NCBI GenBank assembly: GCA_946482335.1
Contig: CAMLRG010000016.1
Location: forward strand, 1-45,856
Direction of reading: 5' to 3'
Source: an uncultured Duganella sp.
GTDB taxonomy: Bacteria; Pseudomonadota; Gammaproteobacteria; Burkholderiales; Burkholderiaceae
Length of the DNA stretch: 45,856 nucleotides
Each line of letters begins with the position of its first letter. Position 1 is the first letter of the stretch. Position numbers and translations under genes: made by a program. The notes beneath the pieces were generated by a model, which worked only from the letters and a program-made list of their open reading frames with translations, did not search any database and had not been told where the DNA came from. Shown piece after piece: positions 8,027 through 15,383 of this stretch.

Positions 8027-8920
8027 TCACAGGCTCACTTCCAGGCCCTCGTAGGCCAGGAAAACTTGCAGGCCGTTGAGCTGCCCGGCGTGGCGTGCCA
8101 TCACATTGGCAAACACCGCCTCCAGCTCGTCGTCGCTGCGCGTGGGTTCATGGTGGGTGCAATACAGCTGGCGCACGCCGCAGCGCAGCGCCATCGCCAG
8201 CGCGCTGTCGAACGTGCCGTGGCCCCAGCCAAGCTTGGCCGGGTATTCGTCGCGGGTATAGGAGCAATCGACAATCAGGGCATCGACCCCGCGCACCAGG
8301 GCGTCGATGGCGTCGTTGCTGGCGGCCACTTCGGCCGCGCGCGCCGCGTATTCCGGATGGTCCGGCGGATAAGGGTTGAAGGGCGGCTCATGGTCGCCGG
8401 TGAAGAACAGCGACTTGCCGCCGCAATCGATGCGGTAGCCCAGGTTGGTGACCGGGTGGCTCATGACGACGTTGCTGACCGTGGCTTCGCCCACCGCCAC
8501 CGGCGCGCCCAGCTCCAGCGTGCGGTATTCGATGGTGGCGTTCATCTGGGCTTCGCCGACCGGGAAATAACTGTACTGCAGCTGCACCCCCATCACGTGT
8601 TCGATGCCCTGGCCGGTGACCTGGTCGGCAGCGCCATGCAGGCGCACCCGGCTGCCCGCGACGAACAGGGGCAGGAAGAAGGGCAGGCCATGGATATGGT
8701 CCCAGTGGCTGTGGGTGATGAACAGGTTGGCGTCGATCGGGCGGCGGGCGTCCGCCACCAGCGCTTGCGCCAGCGGGAACAGTCCGGTGCCTGCATCGAG
8801 CACGATCAGGGTACCGCCGCCGCAGCGCACTTCGATGCAGGTGGTGTTGCCGCCGTAGCGCATGGTGCGCGGGCCGGGCGAGGGTATCGAACCGCGCACC
8901 CCCCAGAACTTGAATTTCAT
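8027..8920 (-). CDS. MBL-fold metallo-hydrolase
   Basis: A 297-residue metallo-beta-lactamase-fold protein of the PhnP/RNase Z-like group (begins KFWGVRGSIPSPG; YGGNTTCIEV; LIVLDAGTGLF). The di-zinc motif H-x-H-x-D-H is complete (THSHWDHIHGLPFF, residues 69-82), with later ligands in SHPVTNLGY and FFTGDHEPP. The substrate is not evident. Because HD-GYP and adenylate cyclase genes lie divergently next to it, a cyclic-nucleotide phosphodiesterase role is a reasonable guess: class II cAMP phosphodiesterases share this fold. First gene of a leftward operon. No good ribosome site is visible before the ATG. Confidence 0.85.
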   Translation of the reverse strand: MKFKFWGVRGSIPSPGPRTMRYGGNTTCIEVRCGGGTLIVLDAGTGLFPLAQALVADARRPIDANLFITHSHWDHIHGLPFFLPLFVAGSRVRLHGAADQVTGQGIEHVMGVQLQYSYFPVGEAQMNATIEYRTLELGAPVAVGEATVSNVVMSHPVTNLGYRIDCGGKSLFFTGDHEPPFNPYPPDHPEYAARAAEVAASNDAIDALVRGVDALIVDCSYTRDEYPAKLGWGHGTFDSALAMALRCGVRQLYCTHHEPTRSDDELEAVFANVMARHAGQLNGLQVFLAYEGLEVSL

Positions 8921-8971
8921 GTTGTATATGTACGGTAGTTTTATTAGCCGGATGATAATGCTTTGGCCGGA

Positions 8972-9053
8972 TTGACAAGAGGATGATAGCGTTTTTTATG
9001 CGGCGCAGGATGAAGCCATACACATTTGCTTGCGCGAGAGATACACTTCCGCT
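8972..9053 (+). promoter_or_regulatory. Candidate promoter(s) of the HD-GYP gene
   Basis: Two candidates lie in the divergent gap. TTGACA (8972-8977) with TTTTAT (8994-8999), spacer 16, has a perfect -35 and would leave a leader of about 45 bases. TACACA (9019-9024) with TACACT (9042-9047), spacer 17, is weaker but would start transcription at the ATG (9054). The gap also must hold the leftward MBL promoter, which I could not place convincingly. Confidence 0.35.
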
Positions 9054-10655
9054 ATGGAAGACTTGACGCTGCCCCAAATTACCGCCCGCCTTGAGCAATT
9101 GACCGAACTGAGCGTCGCCCTCGGCGATGGCCATGACACCACGTTGCTGCTCGAGCGCATCCTGCATGTGGCCAAGCACATGACGCAGGCCGACGGCGGC
9201 ACCCTGTACCAGCCCAGCCCCGACGGGCGCAAGCTGAACTTCCAGATCGTGGTCAACGATACGCTGGGAATCCACCTGGGCGGCAACAGCGGCCAGGCCA
9301 TCACCATCGCGCCGGTGCCGCTGTTTACGGAAGAGGGCGGCCAGAACCTGTCCGCGGTGGCCGCCTACGCCGCCCACATGGGGCGTTCCGTGTCGATCGC
9401 CGACGTCTACGATGCCAGTGAATTCAATTTCTCCGGCATGCGCCAGTTCGACCAGCAGTTCGGCTACCGCACGCGCTCGATCCTGACCGTGCCCATGCGC
9501 GACCACGAGGGCGAGCTGCTGGGCGTGCTGCAACTGGTGAATGGCGCGGGCGGCGATGGCTTCAGCGCCACCGACCAGCGCTTCATCGAGGCGCTGGCGG
9601 CGCAGGCCGGGGCGGCGTTGACCCAGCAGCGCCTGATCGGCCAGCTGGAAGAATTGCTGGAAGCGCTGGTCAACCTGATCAATATCGGCATCGATGAAAA
9701 GTCGCCCTACACCGGCCGCCATTGCCAGCTGGTGCCCAAACTGACCATGTTGCTGGCCGATGCCGCGCACGCCGTGGACGAGGGGCCGCTGGCCGGCTTC
9801 CGCCTGTCGGAGGGCGAACGCAAGCAGCTGTGGCTGGCCGGCCTGCTGCATGACTGCGGCAAGATCACCACGCCCGTGCACGTGGTGGACAAGGCCACCA
9901 AGCTGCAAACCATTTACGACCGCATCGGCCTGCTCGACACGCGCTACGAAGTGCTGCTGCGCGACGCCGAGCTGCGGGCGCTGCGGGCGCAACTGGCCGG
10001 CGGCGATGCGGCGGCGCTGCAGGCGGCCTTGGCCGAGGAGCAGGCGGCATTGCGCGCCGAACGGGATTTCCTGCGCCACGCCAATATCGGCGGCGAAGGC
10101 ATGGCGCCGGAAGACCAGGCGCGCGTGCGGCGCATCGCGCAGCGGCGCTGGGTGGGTCCGGACGGCAGCGAACAGCCCTTCCTCAGCGCCGAGGAAGTGG
10201 ACAACCTGTGCATCCGCTTCGGTACCCTGACCGAGGATGAGCGCAAGGTGATCAACAACCATATCGTGATGACGGTGCGCATGCTGGAATCGCTGCCCTG
10301 GCCCAAGCATTTGCAGAACGTGCCCGAGTACGCGGGCGGCCACCACGAGCGCATGGATGGCAAGGGTTATCCGCGCGGCCTGACGCGCGAGCAGATGTCG
10401 GTGCCGGCGCGCGTGATGGCCATCGCCGACATCTTCGAAGCGCTGACCGCGCGCGACCGGCCCTACAAGAAGGGCAAGACCCTGTCCGAATCGCTGCACA
10501 TCCTGGGCAAGTTCAGCCTGAACGGCCATATCGACCCCGACCTGTTCGACATCTTCATCCGCCAGAAGGTATACCTGCAGTTCGCCTTCCAGCACATGGA
10601 TCCGCGCCAGATCGACCAGGTCGACGAATCCCTGATCCCGGGATACACGCCCTAA
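9054..10655 (+). CDS. GAF and HD-GYP domain protein, probable c-di-GMP phosphodiesterase
   Basis: A 533-residue cytoplasmic protein. A GAF sensor (about residues 20-180) is followed by an HD-GYP domain with HDCGKITTP (about 265-273) and GGHHERMDGKGYPRGL (about 427-442), the metal and substrate residues of active c-di-GMP phosphodiesterases. An insertion of roughly 90 residues separates the HD and later HD-GYP motifs, longer than in minimal domains. Start chosen at MEDLTLPQ; an upstream TTG (9030) is less likely. Its stop TAA is followed immediately by the ATG of the adenylate cyclase, so both second-messenger enzymes are made from one mRNA. Confidence 0.88.
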   Translation: MEDLTLPQITARLEQLTELSVALGDGHDTTLLLERILHVAKHMTQADGGTLYQPSPDGRKLNFQIVVNDTLGIHLGGNSGQAITIAPVPLFTEEGGQNLSAVAAYAAHMGRSVSIADVYDASEFNFSGMRQFDQQFGYRTRSILTVPMRDHEGELLGVLQLVNGAGGDGFSATDQRFIEALAAQAGAALTQQRLIGQLEELLEALVNLINIGIDEKSPYTGRHCQLVPKLTMLLADAAHAVDEGPLAGFRLSEGERKQLWLAGLLHDCGKITTPVHVVDKATKLQTIYDRIGLLDTRYEVLLRDAELRALRAQLAGGDAAALQAALAEEQAALRAERDFLRHANIGGEGMAPEDQARVRRIAQRRWVGPDGSEQPFLSAEEVDNLCIRFGTLTEDERKVINNHIVMTVRMLESLPWPKHLQNVPEYAGGHHERMDGKGYPRGLTREQMSVPARVMAIADIFEALTARDRPYKKGKTLSESLHILGKFSLNGHIDPDLFDIFIRQKVYLQFAFQHMDPRQIDQVDESLIPGYTP

Positions 10656-12911
10656 ATGCGCAAACTGCTGCAGCGCTACGGCGCCCGCTGGCTGCTGGGC
10701 CTGTTGCTCACGGCGCTGGCCGTGCTGCAGGTTGGCAATTGGCTGCCGTCGGAATCGGTGGCGCGCATGGACACGTTCTTCGCCGGCTTGCGCATGCGGC
10801 TCGACCCGCCGCAACTGGATCCGCGCATCGTCATCGTCGATATCGACGAGCGCAGCCTGGCCGAGGTGGGGCGCTTCCCCTGGAGCCGCGACAAGGTGGC
10901 GCGGCTGGTCGAGCAATTGACCGTGCAGTACGAGGTGGCGGCGCTGGGCTTCGATATTTCCTTCCCCGAGGCCGACACCAGTTCCGGCTACGAAGTGCTG
11001 CAGCGCCTGGCCGGCGGCGCGCTGCGCCATGTGCCGGGCTTGCCGGCGCAGCTGGCAAGGCTGCAGCCGGAGCTCGATTACGATGGCCAGCTGGCGCGCG
11101 CCCTGCAGGGCCAGCCGGTGGTGCTGGGCTACAGCCTGTCGGGCAGCCAGCGCAAGGGCGTCCTGCCGGCGCCGGCTTTCACGGTCGACGACTTGAATGG
11201 CCGCACCCTGGACGCCTATGCCGCCGAGGGTTATGAGGCGAACATCGCGCGCCTGCAGGAAGCGGCGCAGGGCGCCGGCATCTTTACCGCGTTGCCCGAC
11301 CGCGACGGCGTGGTGCGCTCCTCGGCCCTGCTGCAGCGCATTGGCGACGGCTATTATCCGACCCTGTCGCTGGCGACGGTGGCAGCGGCCTTGCGTGCCC
11401 ACGCCATCGCCCCACTGTGGGAAGGGACCGTCGATACCCTGAGCGATGCGGAGCGCCAAAGCGGCGGCCTGGATGCCATCGGCCTGTTCCACGCGGAAGG
11501 CCGGCTGCGCATCCCGGTCGGCGAAGGCTTGACCACGACGGTGCAATTCCGCGGGCGCGGCGGCCCGGACGGCGGCGCTTTCCGCTACGTGTCGGCAGCC
11601 GACGTGCTGGCCGGACGCGTGGCGCAGGAAGTGCTGGCCGGCACCGTTGTGCTGGTCGGCACCTCGGCGCCCGGCTTGAACGATTTGCGCGCCACCCCGG
11701 TCAGCGCCGAATACCCGGGGGTGGAAATCCACGCCAACCTGATCAAGTCGATCCTGGACGACAGCTTCAAGCAGCGCCCCGATTTCGCATTCGCGCTGGA
11801 GTTGGCGCAAGTGCTGGTGCTGGGCGTGCTGCTGGCACTGGCCTTGCCGGTGCTGGCGCCGGCCGCGGCCATCGCGTTCTCGCTGGCGGCGCTGGCCGCG
11901 GCGGCGGCGCTGAACTTCCTGCTGTACCAGCGCTACGATATGGTGCTCGATATCGCCACCGCGCTGCTGCTCGGCCTGGCGCTCTTCATGCTGAACCTGG
12001 CCTGGGGGTATTTCTTCGAAGTGCGGCGCGGGCAGGCGCTGGTGTCGCGCTTCGGCGAATATGTGGCGCCCGAGCTGGTGGCGGAAATGGCGGAGGACCC
12101 CGCCCAATACAGCATGGAAGGGGAGAGCCGCGAGCTGACCGTGATGTTCGTCGACGTGCGCGGCTTCACCACGATTTCCGAAGGCTTGTCGCCCAAGCAG
12201 CTGCGCGAGTACATCAACCTCTACCTGACGGCGATGTCGGAGGAAATCCGCGACCGCCACCGCGGCACCCTGGACAAGTACATCGGCGACGCCGTGATGG
12301 CGTTCTGGGGCGCGCCCGTGGCCTGCGCCGACCATGCCAGCCGCGCGGTGGCGACCGCGCTGGCGATGCAAGCCACCGCCGCCCGCCTCAGCAAGGACTT
12401 CGAGCAGCGCGGCTGGCCGGCGCTGCACATCGGCATCGGCGTGAACAGCGGCCCGATGCACGTGGGCGACATGGGCTCGGCCATCCGCCGCGCTTATACC
12501 GTGATGGGCGATGCGGTCAATCTTGGCTCGCGCCTGGAAGGCATCACCAAGGTGTATGGCGCGGGCATCGTGGCCGGGCCGTTGACGCGGGCGCAAGCGC
12601 CGGAATTCGCCTGGCGCGAACTGGACCTGGTGCGCGTCAAGGGCAAGCAGGAGCCGGTGGCCATCTTCGAGCCGCTCGGCCTGGCCGCCGAACTGGGCGA
12701 GGCCGCCATGGCCGGGCTGGCGCAATGGCATGCGGTGCTGGCCCTGGTGCGGCGCCAGCAATGGGCCGCGGCACGCACGCAACTGGCGCCCTTGGCCGCC
12801 GCCGCCCCGGGATGCGACCTGTACGCGCTCTACCTGGCGCGGATCGACCACTATGAAGCGGCGCCGCCGGGCGCCGATTGGGACGGCGTCACCACATTCG
12901 ACAGCAAATAA
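10656..12911 (+). CDS. CHASE2-domain adenylate cyclase
   Basis: A 751-residue membrane receptor cyclase. An N-terminal membrane segment (about residues 13-30) leads to a periplasmic CHASE2 sensor (about 35-370). Three membrane helices follow (about 375-450), then a class III cyclase domain (about 490-670). Catalytic features are present: metal Asp in VMFVDVRGFT, the second Asp and adenine-selecting Lys in LDKYIGDAVMAFWG, Thr at the second adenine-selecting position (YTVMGD), and the N-x3-R pair in AVNLGSRLE. These favour ATP and therefore cAMP. It follows the HD-GYP gene with no gap. The CHASE2 ligand is unknown; the FecR-domain protein at 21022 is a candidate periplasmic partner (inference). 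Confidence 0.9.
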   Translation: MRKLLQRYGARWLLGLLLTALAVLQVGNWLPSESVARMDTFFAGLRMRLDPPQLDPRIVIVDIDERSLAEVGRFPWSRDKVARLVEQLTVQYEVAALGFDISFPEADTSSGYEVLQRLAGGALRHVPGLPAQLARLQPELDYDGQLARALQGQPVVLGYSLSGSQRKGVLPAPAFTVDDLNGRTLDAYAAEGYEANIARLQEAAQGAGIFTALPDRDGVVRSSALLQRIGDGYYPTLSLATVAAALRAHAIAPLWEGTVDTLSDAERQSGGLDAIGLFHAEGRLRIPVGEGLTTTVQFRGRGGPDGGAFRYVSAADVLAGRVAQEVLAGTVVLVGTSAPGLNDLRATPVSAEYPGVEIHANLIKSILDDSFKQRPDFAFALELAQVLVLGVLLALALPVLAPAAAIAFSLAALAAAAALNFLLYQRYDMVLDIATALLLGLALFMLNLAWGYFFEVRRGQALVSRFGEYVAPELVAEMAEDPAQYSMEGESRELTVMFVDVRGFTTISEGLSPKQLREYINLYLTAMSEEIRDRHRGTLDKYIGDAVMAFWGAPVACADHASRAVATALAMQATAARLSKDFEQRGWPALHIGIGVNSGPMHVGDMGSAIRRAYTVMGDAVNLGSRLEGITKVYGAGIVAGPLTRAQAPEFAWRELDLVRVKGKQEPVAIFEPLGLAAELGEAAMAGLAQWHAVLALVRRQQWAAARTQLAPLAAAAPGCDLYALYLARIDHYEAAPPGADWDGVTTFDSK

Positions 12912-12935
12912 GCAACACTCAACCGTGCGCACCCC

Positions 12936-12958
12936 GACAGGCGTACAATGACCCTGTC
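12936..12958. promoter_or_regulatory. Inverted repeat around a -10-like box before the mini-barrel gene
   Basis: GACAGG (12936-12941) and CCTGTC (12953-12958) flank TACAAT (12944-12949). No matching -35 box is evident. It could be an operator-promoter for the small barrel gene or simply a weak hairpin after the cyclase gene. Confidence 0.3.
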
Positions 12959-13034
12959 AATTCCGCCATTTCGTCCTAAACTGAGAGTAACAAGAGTTGC
13001 TTCTTAGCTAGGCACTTGAATGCCGGGGGAAGTC

Positions 13035-13640
13035 ATGAAGTCCAGCCTCGCCGCCCTCCTGGCCCTGGCCGCTTGCACCGCGGCGCAGGCCGCACCGCCC
13101 GACACCGGACGTGCCGCGCCGAGCCTGGATTTTTCCGCCACCGCTTACCCGCCGTCGCATTTGCCCGGCCTGCCCGGCAGCCTGCCCACCGTGCGCCTGG
13201 CGGCCAGCCTGACCCAAACCTTGCCGCGCGACTGGCTGGTGCGCGCCAGCATCAATACCCAGTACAGCCCCGGCGAACTGACGCTGCAGGATACCCTGGC
13301 ACCGTCGCCGCTGACGGCGCTGCGCCTGATGTCCAACCGCGACGTCCTGCGGGACGGCGGCCTGGGCAGCAATGTCGAACTGTATTCCCCCAACCTGTGC
13401 GCCGGCCTGTTCCGCCATTGCCGCGGCTTGCTGTTCTATGACCGCAATGCGGTGCGCACCAACCGCAACCTGAATGGCCAGCTGCGCGGCCGCAGCGTGG
13501 GCAGCCTGGGCGTTGGGATGCGGCTGCAACTGGATAAGGGGATGAGCTTGCAGCTCGACTATGGCAGGGTGGTGCGCTCCGACACCTTGCCCGACGATGC
13601 GCGCAACCGCCTGACCTTGCGTTTCGGCTATCGCTGGTGA
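13035..13640 (+). CDS. Small exported TpsB-like partial beta-barrel protein without POTRA domains
   Basis: A 201-residue protein with a signal peptide (MKSSLAALLALAACTAAQAA). The mature part aligns by eye with only the C-terminal barrel region of the TpsB encoded next door: GLGSNVELYSPNLC versus GIGANLELYTPNLC, a shared C-x6-C pair (C122, C129), LQLDYGRVV in both, and ends LRFGYRW versus VRFGFAY. It lacks both POTRA domains, most of the barrel and the conserved VRGF loop motif (LRLM instead), so it is unlikely to be a transporter. Ending in an aromatic residue fits an outer-membrane protein. A GGGGGA ribosome site supports this start. It may be a decayed duplication or a dedicated accessory barrel. 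Confidence 0.75.
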   Translation: MKSSLAALLALAACTAAQAAPPDTGRAAPSLDFSATAYPPSHLPGLPGSLPTVRLAASLTQTLPRDWLVRASINTQYSPGELTLQDTLAPSPLTALRLMSNRDVLRDGGLGSNVELYSPNLCAGLFRHCRGLLFYDRNAVRTNRNLNGQLRGRSVGSLGVGMRLQLDKGMSLQLDYGRVVRSDTLPDDARNRLTLRFGYRW

Positions 13641-13802
13641 GTGCCGCGGCCAGTCTTGGCCAGCAGGAAATATTGTTATAAAAGTGTCGCCAAGTCGCCG
13701 CAACGGCGCAACTTGTCATATGATTGCAACTGTTTCCGCAGGTAAATGCGGGATAATCGCGGTCATCTGCTGTCCTCCCCCAAAATCCAAGAAAAATTGC
13801 TT

Positions 13803-15374
13803 ATGAAACAACGCCTTGCGTTACTGCTGGCTGCGCCGCTGATCGCGGCCTCGGCCTTTGCTGCCGATGCCGCGCCCGACGTGATCCGTTTCGACATCAG
13901 CCGCTTCGAGGTGCGCGGCAATACGCTGCTGCCGGCGGCGGACGTGGAGCGCATCCTGGCGCCCTTCCGCGGCCCGGGGCGCGACTTCGGCCACGTCCAG
14001 CAAGCACTGGAAGCCCTGCACGCGGCCTACCAGGCGGCCGGTTACAGCGTGGTGTCGGTGACGCTGCCGGAGCAGGAACTGGAGCGCGGCGTGGTGCGTT
14101 TCGACGTGGTGCAAGCCCGCATCGGCCGGGTGCAGGTGCGCGGTCAGCGCCACGTGGACGAAGCCAATGTGCGGCGCGCCCTGCCGCCGCTGCGCGAAGG
14201 CGAGACGCCGAACGTGGCGGCAATTTCCGCGGCGCTGAAGCTGGCCAACGAGCAGCCGGCGCGCAAGATCACGATGAAGCTGCAAAGCGCCGACCAGGAT
14301 GACGAAGTCGATGCGCTGCTGGACGTGGCCGACGACAAGCAATGGAAAGCCATGCTCAATGCCGACAACAGCGGCAGCGGCCAGACCGGCAAGACCCACG
14401 TGGGCGCCGTGCTGCAGCACGCCAACCTGTTCGGGCGCGACCACGTGGCCAGCCTGCAGTACACCACCTCGGCCGAGGAGCCGGGCCGGGTCAAGGTCTA
14501 TGGCCTGGGCTACCACATCCCGCTGTATGCCCTGGGCGATACCCTGGACTTGTACGCCAGCTATTCGAATATCGATTCGGGCACGGTGACGGCGGGCGCC
14601 TTCGACCTGGCCGTCAGCGGCAAGGGCGCGGTGTACGGCATGCGCTACACGCAGCGCTTGCGCAGCGCTCCGGGCCGCGAAGACAAGCTGCTGTACGGCC
14701 TCGAATACAAGGATTTCCGCAACAGCGTGCTGTTGCTGGGCCAGGAGCTGGGCAACGACGTGGCGCTGCATCCACTCAGCATCGGCTACCTGGGCAGCTG
14801 GGAAGGCGCGGGCAGCGATGCCGGCGTGGCGCTGACCTTGCTGCGCAATATCCCGGGCGGCAAGCGCGGCGGGCAGGAAGCCTTCACCCGCGCCCGCACC
14901 GGCGCGGACGAGGATTACACGGTCTTGCGCGCCGGCGCCAGCGTGACCCGCGTGCTGGCCGGCGATTGGCAATGGCGCGCCATCGCCAACGGCCAGTACT
15001 CGCACGATGCGCTGGTGCCCGGCGAGCAGTTTGGCGGCGGCGGCGCCGGCTCAGTGCGCGGCTTCGGCGAGCGCGATGTGGCTGGTGATAGCGGTATCGG
15101 TGCCAACCTCGAACTGTACACGCCGAACCTGTGCGGCGACGGCCGCTGGCAATGCCGGCTGCTGGCCTTCCACGACCGTGCCCACGTGCGGCGCAATCAT
15201 GCGCTGGCGGGGGAATTGGTGCGCACTTCGATTGCCAGCGCCGGCCTCGGCCTGCGCCTGATGCTGGCCAGCCAGGCCAACCTGCAACTCGATTACGGCC
15301 GGGTAGTCCAGGCCGGCGCCACTGGGCGCGACGACAGTGGCCGCCTGCATGTGCGCTTCGGCTTTGCCTATTGA
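13803..15374 (+). CDS. TpsB outer-membrane transporter (ShlB/FhaC/HecB family)
   Basis: A 523-residue two-partner secretion transporter that exports TpsA across the outer membrane. A signal peptide (MKQRLALLLAAPLIAASAFA) precedes two POTRA domains (about residues 30-180; FEVRGNTLLPAADVERIL, then GRVQVRGQRHVDEANVRRAL) that bind the TPS domain in the periplasm. A 16-strand barrel follows, with the essential loop motif VRGF (418-421). A Cys pair (C444, C451) lies in a predicted periplasmic turn. It ends in Tyr, as outer-membrane barrels do. The nine-base gap to tpsA indicates an operon. The ribosome site is weak. It is somewhat shorter than FhaC. Confidence 0.93.
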   Translation: MKQRLALLLAAPLIAASAFAADAAPDVIRFDISRFEVRGNTLLPAADVERILAPFRGPGRDFGHVQQALEALHAAYQAAGYSVVSVTLPEQELERGVVRFDVVQARIGRVQVRGQRHVDEANVRRALPPLREGETPNVAAISAALKLANEQPARKITMKLQSADQDDEVDALLDVADDKQWKAMLNADNSGSGQTGKTHVGAVLQHANLFGRDHVASLQYTTSAEEPGRVKVYGLGYHIPLYALGDTLDLYASYSNIDSGTVTAGAFDLAVSGKGAVYGMRYTQRLRSAPGREDKLLYGLEYKDFRNSVLLLGQELGNDVALHPLSIGYLGSWEGAGSDAGVALTLLRNIPGGKRGGQEAFTRARTGADEDYTVLRAGASVTRVLAGDWQWRAIANGQYSHDALVPGEQFGGGGAGSVRGFGERDVAGDSGIGANLELYTPNLCGDGRWQCRLLAFHDRAHVRRNHALAGELVRTSIASAGLGLRLMLASQANLQLDYGRVVQAGATGRDDSGRLHVRFGFAY

Positions 15375-15383
15375 GATCTCACC

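Noticed and set aside
8952..8978. Back-to-back promoter for the MBL gene (TTGTCA and TATCAT on the minus strand)
   Set aside because: The spacer is only 15 bases, too short for confidence, although the -35 overlaps the rightward TTGACA.
8388..12932. Very long minus-strand open frame (1514 codons) opposite the HD-GYP and cyclase genes
   Set aside because: It runs opposite two complete, motif-bearing genes. Its His/Arg/Gln-rich translation has no domain, as expected from GC-rich antisense frames.
13724..13757. Promoter TTGCAA-GATAAT upstream of tpsB
   Set aside because: Spacer of 22 bases is too long; GATAAT may still be a -10 box with another -35, but I cannot support it.
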